Assembly (NCBI RefSeq): GCF_027533625.1
Contig: NZ_JAQAGZ010000009.1
Coordinates: 186,001 to 250,000 of the forward strand
DNA from: Paenibacillus gyeongsangnamensis
Lineage (GTDB): Bacteria > Bacillota > Bacilli > Paenibacillales > NBRC-103111
Length of the DNA: 64,000 nucleotides
Reading direction: 5' to 3'
Under the pieces are notes generated by a model, which had not been told where the DNA came from, made no database searches, and was given only the letters and a program-made list of their open reading frames with translations. The stretch's first letter is position 1. Every line of letters starts with the position of its first letter. Below, piece after piece: positions 25,442-32,532 of this stretch. Position numbers and translations under genes: made by a program.

Positions 25442-26392
25442 TTATCGGTAGAGCAATTCCAGCTTGACTTCCAGTTCCAGCGTATCGCCCGGGGCGATGC
25501 CGCGAAGACCGGTCGTTTCCGCAGGGAGGTCCAGATTCGGCGCATTAGTGACCCAGGTATAAGGCTCTAGGCAGATGAAGTCCTTCGCTTCGCCCTTCGT
25601 ATAAATAACCCATTGCTTGAACAGGGACGAGCCGCTGTATCGGATCTCGACGCTGTCCTTCGACAGTACGGCGAGGCAAGGATAATCGCCGATCTGAAAG
25701 ACGGTATCCATGTTGTGGCCTTCGAGGATATCCCCCTGAAGCAAGGACTCGTACTTGCCTAACGGCACGATCTCGCCGGTCGGGATGTTGGCTTCGTCCA
25801 GCTCCCAAATGCCGCTTGCGGGAAGCTGCAGCTTCCACTGAGCGGGCTCTCCGTCCAGCAGAAACCAGGTGTGCAGCCCATAGCCGAAAGGCGCCGCATT
25901 CTCGCCTTTATTATGGACGGACAGCCGGTGACGAAGGATCGTTCCTTCCAATTCGTAGGTGAGCTCCAACTCGAGGGAGTGCGGGTATTGGCGCTGAATG
26001 TTCGGGTCTTCCCAGGTGCGGAAGGCGGTCGTTATGAACAGCTTGCCGTCCGCTTCTCCGGATGCCTTGACGGTCCATGCCTGGCTACGCAGCATGCCAT
26101 GAATATGGTTTCTTGTTGCCGCTTGATTGCGGTCGAATTGGTAATCCCGCCCCTCGAAGGAGAACTTGCCCTCGCGGATTCGGTTCGGCGGCATGAGCAC
26201 CGGCGTGCCGTACTGCACCGGCTGCTCGGCAAGCTCTCCCGGGGATGGAGGAACCCGGAGCATCTCCCGCTGCAGCGTCTTATCCCAGATGCTGTAGAGG
26301 TTGCTGCCGAGAGCCGGGCAGATGCTGACGATGAGACGGTCGTTCTCCAGGACGAAGGCGGGCGTGCCCTGCCAGTCGATTTGCTTGATCAT
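25442..26392 (-). CDS. Aldose 1-epimerase (galactose mutarotase family)
   Basis: A 316-residue cytosolic protein. Galactose-mutarotase-like beta-sandwich signs: FEGRDYQFDRN, HIHGMLR (conserved His, about 95-97), YGLHTWFLLDG (His, about residue 172), DTVFQIGDYPCLAV, FICLEPYTWVTNAPNL (Glu near the end, the expected base). It interconverts anomers of sugars. RBS AAAGGAG lies 8 nt before the ATG. It is followed by its own terminator and is in the same orientation as the GH88 gene, but the terminator and operator separate the two units. Substrate is not inferable. Confidence 0.88.
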   Translation of the reverse strand: MIKQIDWQGTPAFVLENDRLIVSICPALGSNLYSIWDKTLQREMLRVPPSPGELAEQPVQYGTPVLMPPNRIREGKFSFEGRDYQFDRNQAATRNHIHGMLRSQAWTVKASGEADGKLFITTAFRTWEDPNIQRQYPHSLELELTYELEGTILRHRLSVHNKGENAAPFGYGLHTWFLLDGEPAQWKLQLPASGIWELDEANIPTGEIVPLGKYESLLQGDILEGHNMDTVFQIGDYPCLAVLSKDSVEIRYSGSSLFKQWVIYTKGEAKDFICLEPYTWVTNAPNLDLPAETTGLRGIAPGDTLELEVKLELLYR

Positions 26393-26507
26393 GAATTACA
26401 GCTCCTTTTCTCGGGTAAAGGATGGGAATGGCTTGAATTGTCAAATTTGGTCTTATTCTAGTCATTGTACCAGAGAAACGAAAGACTTGTCACCGCATGC
26501 GGGAAGG

Positions 26508-27515
26508 TTACGAGCCGAAATCGTAATTCGGGTAAACGTACGGCGTCTTTGCCGGCTCGGCCTTGACGACCTTCTCCACCTTGAGTACGAGGATGTCGTT
26601 GTCCTCGTATTTGGCTTTGCTGATCGTGCCGGTTACGGTGACCCAGCTGTCGCTTGCCAGCGTCTGCGCCTTGTCGTATTCCGCCAGCACGCCGAACGGG
26701 GAAGCGTCCGCGGAGCAGCACTGGATGGAGAAGCGGGCGACGACGAATTGGTTCGGCTTCATCTCGTCCTGCCGGTAGACGAAGCCTGTCAGCTGCAGCT
26801 TCTTGCCGACGAAACGGTCGAGAAATAGGTCCACGGAAGTGAGCGTCTCCATGAACAAATCTTCCTTCACGGGAATGACGTCCATGGCATACAGCTTCTT
26901 CGCAAAGTCGGCATAAGATTTTGTGAATTTATCCGACGGGAACAGTTCTCCGCTGTTGCTGGCAGTGCCGCCGGCAGTGCCGCTCGAAGCGGCGCTGCTG
27001 CCGGAGCCGGCTGCCGCGACGTTCCCCGATGGGGGCGCTGCCGGGGCACTTCCCGCGCCGCCGGCCTGGCCGCCCCCCGGCGAAGGAGCGGGCGCGGCGG
27101 GCTGGGCGGCAGCCGAATCCTTCTTCACGGAAGCGGCGCTGTTCAGGTTCATTCCTTTCTTGGCCGCCAGGCTCGAGCCCATCGTCGTGTCCGGGAGCAG
27201 GAAGCCGAGCAGCAGCGGAAAGACGAAAAGGCCGTAGAGCAGCGTATTTTTCAACTTGGACGAAGAGGGGGTATGGTCGTGATCGCAGTCGCAATCCGTC
27301 TCGGTCCGGCCGCCGAAGGCGCGGATGCCGAGGTACAGCTGGTAAATGGCGACGATATACAGGGCGAGGGAGGACAGCTTGACGTACGCCGTCATCCGGG
27401 GCGCTATGTAGAGCAAGATGCCGTCCGTCTTGACCAGGTAGGCGATATAAACGGCGAAGCCGAGAAGAATAAGTGCTTTTATTGTATGGTGAAAGCCTAA
27501 TGTACGAGGACGCAA
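26508..27515 (-). CDS. ycgQ: TIGR03943/YcgQ-family membrane protein
   Basis: A 335-residue protein, TTG start at 27515 with GGAGGG 8 nt upstream. Two early hydrophobic segments (about 13-30 and 37-60), then a TDCDCDHDH cluster (about 74-84) able to bind metal, another hydrophobic segment (about 95-108), and a long Ala/Gly/Pro/Ser linker (about 135-190). The soluble C-terminal domain has VTGTISKAKYEDNDILVLKVEKV and CCSADASPFGVL, the OB-like part of the family. It is always paired with a UPF0718 permease, as here 18 nt downstream of ycgR. Role unknown; a transporter accessory subunit is likely. The linker is unusually long. Confidence 0.82.
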   Translation of the reverse strand: MRPRTLGFHHTIKALILLGFAVYIAYLVKTDGILLYIAPRMTAYVKLSSLALYIVAIYQLYLGIRAFGGRTETDCDCDHDHTPSSSKLKNTLLYGLFVFPLLLGFLLPDTTMGSSLAAKKGMNLNSAASVKKDSAAAQPAAPAPSPGGGQAGGAGSAPAAPPSGNVAAAGSGSSAASSGTAGGTASNSGELFPSDKFTKSYADFAKKLYAMDVIPVKEDLFMETLTSVDLFLDRFVGKKLQLTGFVYRQDEMKPNQFVVARFSIQCCSADASPFGVLAEYDKAQTLASDSWVTVTGTISKAKYEDNDILVLKVEKVVKAEPAKTPYVYPNYDFGS

Positions 27516-27533
27516 GAGCGGGTCCCTCCTTTG

Positions 27534-28628
27534 TCAGGTAAGAAAAAATCGTTCATACAGGATCGAGGAGCTCAGGACAACGACGATGACCAGAAGCGAC
27601 AGGATCACTACGAAGCGCGCCTTGAACGCGGACAGCAGCATCAGGGTGCTCTTGATGTCCAGCATCGGGCCGAACACGAGGAACGTAAGCAGCGAGCCGG
27701 TCGAGAACGTCGTAGCGAACGATGAAGCGACGAACGCGTCGGAGGTGGAGCAGAGCGAGAGCACGAAGGCGAGACCGGCCATAAACAGATGGGAGCTGTA
27801 TTCCCCCTGTCCGATCGACACCAGGCTGCTCCGGTCCATGACCGTCTGGATCGCAGCGGTTAAGAAGGCGCCGAAGATCAAATATTTGCCCATCTCGAAA
27901 AATTCATCCGAAGCGTGGCCCAGCACAGACAGGAATTGCTTGCCGGCGGGGGCTTTGCCGCCGTGATTATGACCATGATGATCGTGGTCATGGTGATGAG
28001 CTTCATGATGCGTATGATGCTCATGGTGATGATGCGTATGCTCGTGCATATGGATATGCAGCTCTGCGGCCGGCTCGGAGCCTCCGCGAACGGGATTGCT
28101 CCGGACGAAGCGGTGCAGGATCAGCCCGATCGCAAGAGCCGCTACAAAGGCAAGACCCATACGGGAATAAGCAATCTCCGGACGGCTGCGGAAAGCCATG
28201 TAGGTGGAAGCGAAGACCACCGGGTTAATGATCGGCCCAACGAGAATGAAGACGGCCGCGACATAAACAGGCATGCCCTTGCGCAGCAGGCGCCGGATGA
28301 CCGGGATCATGCCGCATTCGCACAGCGGGAAGATGATGCCCATGACGCAGGCGAACACAATGCCGAGCACAGGATTCTTCGGGATCATCCGGCGGATTCG
28401 CTGCTCGGAGACGAACTGCTGCAGCAGCGCCGATACGAGAACGCCCAGCAGCACGAAGGGCAGCGCTTCGAGAATGATGCTGATAAATAAGGTTTTGAAG
28501 CTCTGGAGGTTCGGAGACGACAGGAAGGATAGGTCGGGAACCGGCCTTTGCGTGAAGATCAGAATGAGCATCACAAGGCACAGAACGGCCAGCGTGTTCG
28601 CGGCCCAGCGTGTAATGAGCGTTTGCAA
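27534..28628 (-). CDS. ycgR: UPF0718/YcgR-family permease with His-rich loop
   Basis: A 364-residue permease, TTG start at 28628 with GGGAGAG upstream. About eight membrane helices. The cytosolic or outer loop at about residues 190-228 is extremely His-rich (HMHEHTHHHHEH, then HDHDHHGHNHG), more than 20 His in under 40 residues, suggesting binding of Zn or a similar metal. Family motifs: FPLCECGMIPVIRRLLRKG (about 98-116) with the conserved Cys pair and LVGPIINPVVFAST. The 5' neighbour region has a TCGTAAT half-site (28669-28675) reminiscent of half a Zur box, but the second half is poor. It forms an operon with ycgQ. Confidence 0.85.
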   Translation of the reverse strand: MQTLITRWAANTLAVLCLVMLILIFTQRPVPDLSFLSSPNLQSFKTLFISIILEALPFVLLGVLVSALLQQFVSEQRIRRMIPKNPVLGIVFACVMGIIFPLCECGMIPVIRRLLRKGMPVYVAAVFILVGPIINPVVFASTYMAFRSRPEIAYSRMGLAFVAALAIGLILHRFVRSNPVRGGSEPAAELHIHMHEHTHHHHEHHTHHEAHHHDHDHHGHNHGGKAPAGKQFLSVLGHASDEFFEMGKYLIFGAFLTAAIQTVMDRSSLVSIGQGEYSSHLFMAGLAFVLSLCSTSDAFVASSFATTFSTGSLLTFLVFGPMLDIKSTLMLLSAFKARFVVILSLLVIVVVLSSSILYERFFLT

Positions 28629-28730
28629 TGGTCTACTCTCCCTTGTTTGAATTCATCTCATAAATTGGTCGTAATTTATTATAACGTATGCGGACGCTCT
28701 CGGATATAGGACGAGTTTTTGAAAAGCAGG

Positions 28731-28759
28731 TTGACATCCGGAGAGCGGTTCGATAAGAT
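28731..28759 (+). promoter_or_regulatory. Sigma-A promoter of the trpS T-box leader
   Basis: TTGACA (28731-28736), 17-nt spacer, TAAGAT (28754-28759). Transcription would start near 28766, giving a leader of about 355 nt before trpS. Confidence 0.8.
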
Positions 28760-28765
28760 GATGGA

Positions 28766-29073
28766 TAATAAAGCGATGACGGGAAGAAGTAGACGGCAGG
28801 CATGCTCCTCAGAGAGCCGGTGGCAGGTGCGAATCGGCGGGCGGCGGCGCGTTGAATGGATCCCTGAGCTGAAGGTTGAGAGCGGCAGCATGCCCGGGCC
28901 CGGGCGTTGTAAGCGAAGCGCGAGCTGCACGCAGGTAGGCTGTTCCGGCATCTCCCCGTTACAGGAGAACAGAAGGCTCTTTAGAATCGGAGCGCAATGT
29001 TTGCGTTCGTTCTGAAGGAGCGAATTAGGGTGGCACCACGGTCTCTCGTCCCTTGCGGCGGGAGGCCTTTTTT
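28766..29073 (+). ncRNA. T-box riboswitch (tRNA-Trp sensing) ahead of trpS
   Basis: The leader contains the T-box sequence AGGGTGGCACCACGG (about 29027-29041) and then the competing terminator GGTCTCTCGTC/GGCGGGAGGCC followed by six T (29040-29073). Stem I features include AGAGAGCCGGTGG (28811-28823). A TGG triplet in GAATGGATC (28857-28859) is the plausible Trp specifier, matching the downstream gene. Uncharged tRNA-Trp would stabilise the antiterminator and permit trpS transcription (established for the class). Confidence 0.92.
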
Positions 29074-29122
29074 GCGTTCAAAATAGGATACATTTTAACT
29101 ATACAAAGGAGGCACATTCCCA

Positions 29123-30112
29123 ATGTCGAAACCGAAAGTATTATCCGGCATGCAGCCCAGCGGTCAGCTGACGCTCGGCAACTATATCGGCGCGCTGCAA
29201 AATTACGTAAAGCTTCAGCATACGCATGACTGCTTCTTCATGGTGGTCGATCTTCATGCGATCACCGTTGCACAGGAGCCTGCCGCCCTGAAGGAGCAAT
29301 CCGAAGCGGTGGCGGCGCTGTATTTGGCGGCCGGCCTTGACCCGTCCGTGGCGACGGTATTCCTGCAGTCCACCGTTCCTGCGCATGCCGAGCTCGGATG
29401 GATGCTTACGACGCTCACGTACATGGGCGAGCTGGAACGGATGACGCAGTTCAAAGACAAATCCGAAGGCAAGGAATCGGTAGGCGCGGGCCTATTCACC
29501 TATCCGTCCCTCATGGCGGCGGACATTCTGCTGTACAATGCGGATCTGGTGCCGGTCGGCGACGACCAGAAGCAGCATTTGGAGCTGACGCGCGATCTCG
29601 CGCACCGCTTCAACCAGCGGTTCGGCGAAACGTTCAAGATCCCGCAGCCATATATTCCGGAAGTGGGGGCGCGAATCATGTCCCTCGACGACGCTTCGAA
29701 GAAAATGAGCAAGAGCAGCCCGAACGCCGGCAGCTTCATTGCGATGCTGGATGCTCCCGACGTGATCCGCAAAAAAATCAGCAGAGCCGTCACCGACTCC
29801 GGCCGCGAGGTGAAATACGATCCGCAGAACAAGCCGGAGGTCAGCAATCTGCTAGGCATCTACGCGCAATGCTCCGGCAAGTCGATTGCCGAGCTGGAGG
29901 CGCAGTACGAGGGCCAAGGCTACGGGCCGTTCAAGAAGGAGCTGGCCGAAGCCGTCGTCTCCGTACTGGAGCCGATTCAGGAGCGCTACAGGCAAATCCG
30001 CAGCTCCGGCGAGCTGTACGATGTCCTGAAGCAGGGCAAGGAGCGCGCGGCGGCCGAGGCCGAGAGCATGCTGAAGCAGGTGAAGGAGAAGATGGGCTTT
30101 GTGCTGCTGTGA
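29123..30112 (+). CDS. trpS: Tryptophanyl-tRNA synthetase
   Basis: A 329-residue class I synthetase, usual length. N-terminal MQPSGQLTLGNYIGAL carries the HIGH-type signature as TLGN (residues 16-19) and DDASKKMSKSSP (about 193) the KMSKS loop. Charges tRNA-Trp. RBS AAAGGAGG. Expression is governed by the T-box leader and terminator upstream; a bidirectional-looking hairpin follows the gene. Confidence 0.97.
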   Translation: MSKPKVLSGMQPSGQLTLGNYIGALQNYVKLQHTHDCFFMVVDLHAITVAQEPAALKEQSEAVAALYLAAGLDPSVATVFLQSTVPAHAELGWMLTTLTYMGELERMTQFKDKSEGKESVGAGLFTYPSLMAADILLYNADLVPVGDDQKQHLELTRDLAHRFNQRFGETFKIPQPYIPEVGARIMSLDDASKKMSKSSPNAGSFIAMLDAPDVIRKKISRAVTDSGREVKYDPQNKPEVSNLLGIYAQCSGKSIAELEAQYEGQGYGPFKKELAEAVVSVLEPIQERYRQIRSSGELYDVLKQGKERAAAEAESMLKQVKEKMGFVLL

Positions 30113-30136
30113 AATATAAGCAGCCTAACGCATACT

Positions 30137-30202
30137 AAAAAAGGATGCACCCCCGGGAAAGCGGAGCTTGTCCGCTGATGAAGGGGATGCATCCTTTTTA
30201 TT
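30137..30202. terminator. Bidirectional terminator between trpS and the 58-aa gene
   Basis: AAAAAGGATGCA and TGCATCCTTTTT form a stem with inner GC pairing (CCCC/GGGG), with A run on the left and T run on the right. It can end trpS rightward and the small gene leftward. Confidence 0.85.
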
Positions 30203-30219
30203 ATGGCCGGCCTGGAGGG

Positions 30220-30396
30220 CTACTCTTTGTCTTTGCGAAGCTTCGCTTTCGTAATGAAGCCCGCCCCGATGAAGAAGAACGAGATCAAAGCGAACAGGAT
30301 CGCCATCCAAGGCTTGCCGGCCGCCATGAAATAGCTGATTGCGGCCAGAAGAGCCGTGCCCACGACGGCAAAAAATAACGCGAGTCCTTTATTCAT
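30220..30396 (-). CDS. 58-residue two-helix membrane protein (DUF5325-like)
   Basis: ATG 30396 to TAG 30220. The protein begins MNKGLALFFAVVGTALLAA, then SYFMAAGKPWMAILFALISF and FFIGAGFITKAKLRKDKE. Two membrane helices and a basic tail. The layout fits the small DUF5325/YlaF-like proteins of Bacillales (family suggestion only). AAAGGCGGTG lies upstream, at rather long spacing. It is bounded by a bidirectional terminator at its 3' end. Confidence 0.65.
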   Translation of the reverse strand: MNKGLALFFAVVGTALLAAISYFMAAGKPWMAILFALISFFFIGAGFITKAKLRKDKE

Positions 30397-30458
30397 GCGA
30401 CAGTTACACCGCCTTTCGAAGAGGTTCTGAAACTCGAAAAAGTTTTTTCAAATGCTGC

Positions 30459-30487
30459 GCATATCTTTTCCCGTACATCACATAATA
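30459..30487 (+). promoter_or_regulatory. Sigma-G-type promoter of the ssp gene
   Basis: GCATA (30459-30463), 17-nt spacer, CATAATA (30481-30487), matching the forespore sigma-G/F pattern of GCATR and CATNNTA. About 58 nt before the start codon of a spore protein gene. Confidence 0.75.
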
Positions 30488-30545
30488 AGCTTGCAAGCTT
30501 GCAAATACATCAAAGACATCATTCAATTGAAAGGAGTGCTGAAAA

Positions 30546-30779
30546 ATGGGTGCAGGACAATCCCGCAGCAGCAACCAATTGGTAGTTCCTCAAGCGAATC
30601 AGGCTTTGAATCAATTGAAGTATGAGGTAGCTCAAGAGCTGGGCATTCAGGTTCCTCAAGACGGTTACTGGGGTTACATCGCTTCCCGCGACGCGGGTGC
30701 AGTCGGTGGTAACATCACTCGCCGTCTGGTTCAAATCGCCGAACAAACCATCTCCGGTCAAGCAGGGCAAATGCGCTAA
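30546..30779 (+). CDS. Alpha/beta-type small acid-soluble spore protein
   Basis: A 77-residue protein that coats spore DNA in A-like form and gives UV and heat resistance; it is degraded at germination by the GPR protease. It shows the two family blocks: ALNQLKYEVAQELGI (GPR cleavage region, about 21-35) and GYWGYIASRDAGAVGGNITRRLVQIAEQTI (about 41-70). RBS AAAGGAG. Monocistronic, with a sigma-G-type promoter and terminator. Confidence 0.96.
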   Translation: MGAGQSRSSNQLVVPQANQALNQLKYEVAQELGIQVPQDGYWGYIASRDAGAVGGNITRRLVQIAEQTISGQAGQMR

Positions 30780-30795
30780 ATTGCTTCATCAATAG

Positions 30796-30826
30796 AAGCT
30801 CAAGGAGAAATCCTTGGGCTTTTTTG
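30796..30826 (+). terminator. Intrinsic terminator of the ssp gene
   Basis: AAGCTCAAGGA-GAAA-TCCTTGGGCTT followed by TTTTT. Confidence 0.9.
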
Positions 30827-30884
30827 AGTTGATAAGAATTTATAAGTTTTCGCAACTTATAGCTTCGCATCAACCTTGATAAAC

Positions 30885-30929
30885 GCGCTGGTCCTTGTAA
30901 GACAAGGACGGCGTAATCATTTATCCTGG
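30885..30929 (+). repeat. Structured 45-bp repeat R1, copy c
   Basis: Same element as copies a and b. The GTCCTTGTAAGACAAGGAC hairpin is perfect; the second stem is decayed (ACGGC-GTA-ATCAT). The shared leader CGCATCAACCTTGATAAAC is at 30866-30884. Lies about 60 nt after the ssp terminator. Confidence 0.8.
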
Positions 30930-31049
30930 ACGACCAAAAAAGTTTGGAAGGCGGCTATTGTTCTCCATGCAAGAACGACGAAGCCCGGTGAGCCGTACCG
31001 GCTTGAACCGGATTGGATGCGCCCCCCGAGCTTCCGTCAGCCGCTGCCG

Positions 31050-32036
31050 TTAGGACAAATAGTCCACGCGCATTTTTTTCTGCAGCTTGGCCTCATTGAG
31101 CCAACCGACATAAGATTCCAGCGTCCGAAACTCCTTATCCATCCGCACCACCGCGACGAACGGATACTGCTTCCGGTGCCGGTACCGCACATCCGCCCAG
31201 ACGACCTCGTAGCCCCAAACCTGCTCCTTGACCTCAGCGCACGCGAATGAGGAAAAGTAAAGGAAGGAAGCGATGTCCGGATGCGTTTTGGACGCGTCCA
31301 CCGCGGGATGGACATCGCACCTAACCCGATCGATCCAGTTGATGGCTTTATTCCTGTATTCGCCGAGCTGGAACGAAGCATCCGCCTTATGCTTCACGAT
31401 CTGCCAATGGGTAAGATTGAGCGTCGGAATCAGGGTATAGCGGTCGCCTGCCTCATAGTCAGGGTCCTGCCGGAACAGCTTCGATTCGAGCTCCTTGTGA
31501 AGCCAAGAGCGCCATACGTAGTAAAGCGCAATAAAAGCGTATAATATAGGAAAGAGCGTCTGCGGCTCCGTCCAATGTAGGGACCAGAGCAGAATGGCCA
31601 CTAAGTGGGCTCCGAAAATGACCGGATCGAAAATATGAATGATATTCCACGAGATCCATTTGTTCGTGATGGGGCGCAATGCCTGGGTGCCGTACGTATT
31701 GAATACATCAGTGAACACATGAAACGCAACGGCAATAAATACCCACAGCAGCACGTGCCCGATCGGCAGCTGACCGAAGCCGAGCTTCAGCAGCCCGGTA
31801 ATACCGAGCGTCCATAGCGCGACGGCGGGCAGGGAGTGAGACAGGCCTCGATGGTTCTTAATGTATGCCGCATTGCTCTTCAGCCGAAGCAGCATGTCCG
31901 AATCGGGAGCCTGAGAGCCCAGCACGGTTCCGATCAATACGGCTGTGGATACGGTAGGATCCGAAGCCACGACAGGGTCAATGTAAGCCAGGCCCGCTAA
32001 TCCAAGGCCTATCACTAGGTGTGTTCCGGTGTCCAT
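31050..32036 (-). CDS. YfhP/YdjM-type membrane metal-dependent hydrolase
   Basis: A 328-residue protein (DUF457 family, annotated as membrane-bound metal-dependent hydrolase). N-terminal membrane half: MDTGTHLVIGLGLAGLAY (His6), GSQAPDSDML (Asp pair), NHRGLSHSLP (two His), and HVFTDVFNTYG. These His/Asp residues are the predicted metal site. The C-terminal half (from about 195) is soluble and less conserved. RBS AGGAGG. Resembles Bacillus YfhP. Function unproven; the family includes LexA-regulated YdjM. Confidence 0.83.
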   Translation of the reverse strand: MDTGTHLVIGLGLAGLAYIDPVVASDPTVSTAVLIGTVLGSQAPDSDMLLRLKSNAAYIKNHRGLSHSLPAVALWTLGITGLLKLGFGQLPIGHVLLWVFIAVAFHVFTDVFNTYGTQALRPITNKWISWNIIHIFDPVIFGAHLVAILLWSLHWTEPQTLFPILYAFIALYYVWRSWLHKELESKLFRQDPDYEAGDRYTLIPTLNLTHWQIVKHKADASFQLGEYRNKAINWIDRVRCDVHPAVDASKTHPDIASFLYFSSFACAEVKEQVWGYEVVWADVRYRHRKQYPFVAVVRMDKEFRTLESYVGWLNEAKLQKKMRVDYLS

Positions 32037-32136
32037 GACTAACCTCCTGAAACCCTTTTTCTCAACAGTGTATTGCAGGCGGGTAACTTTAGTGTATCAT
32101 TTTCTACATTAAAATAAAGCCGGGGGCGTGAAAAAT

Positions 32137-32442
32137 ATGTGTCTCGTGTTTGTGGAATATTCCATCAAGGAGGAATCCCGTTCCGATTACTTAGTTTGGC
32201 TGGAAAAGCTGCGCAGCATACATCCGGAGCTCGAATGCTACGAAGGGACGGAGCAGCCCGGACTGTTCGTCGAGCTGTGGAAGGGGATGGGGCCGGAGGG
32301 CTTCCAAGCGATGAAAGCGCAGCGTGCGGGGGCCGCTGCGGAAGGCGCCGGCTGGTGTCCGGAGACATGGAAAGCGCTTGACGAGTGGATCGACGGAGGG
32401 CGAGGCCGAATCCATATCTGGTCGTTCCAAAAAGTGATATAG
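32137..32442 (+). CDS. Small conserved-looking protein of unknown function
   Basis: 101 residues from ATG 32137, with GGGGG 10 nt upstream; GTG 32128 is in frame but only 1 nt from that RBS. Sequence CLVFVEYSIKEESRSDYLVWLEKLRSIHPEL, then CYEGTEQPGLFVELWKG, suggests a ferredoxin-like beta-alpha-beta fold as in dimeric ABM/NIPSNAP-type barrels (weak inference). Ends with GRIHIWSFQKVI. Divergent from the yfhP-like gene, in front of the ABC pair, with no clear link to either. Confidence 0.6.
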   Translation: MCLVFVEYSIKEESRSDYLVWLEKLRSIHPELECYEGTEQPGLFVELWKGMGPEGFQAMKAQRAGAAAEGAGWCPETWKALDEWIDGGRGRIHIWSFQKVI

Positions 32443-32532
32443 TCCATCTTTTGCAGTAAAGATATCCATGGTTTCTTCCTTCCGTTCGATGTAACCTTAT
32501 CAATAGTCTCAGTAGAAGCAGGGGGATATTGG

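Noticed and set aside
27960..28060. Repeat-like CAT/ATG-rich tract that could suggest a microsatellite or CRISPR-like array
   Set aside because: It encodes the His-rich loop of YcgR; there are no regular spacers. No CRISPR array is seen anywhere in the window.
28660..28690. Possible Zur box upstream of ycgR
   Set aside because: Only one half-site (TCGTAAT) fits; the second half is displaced and mismatched, so it is mentioned only as a weak sign.
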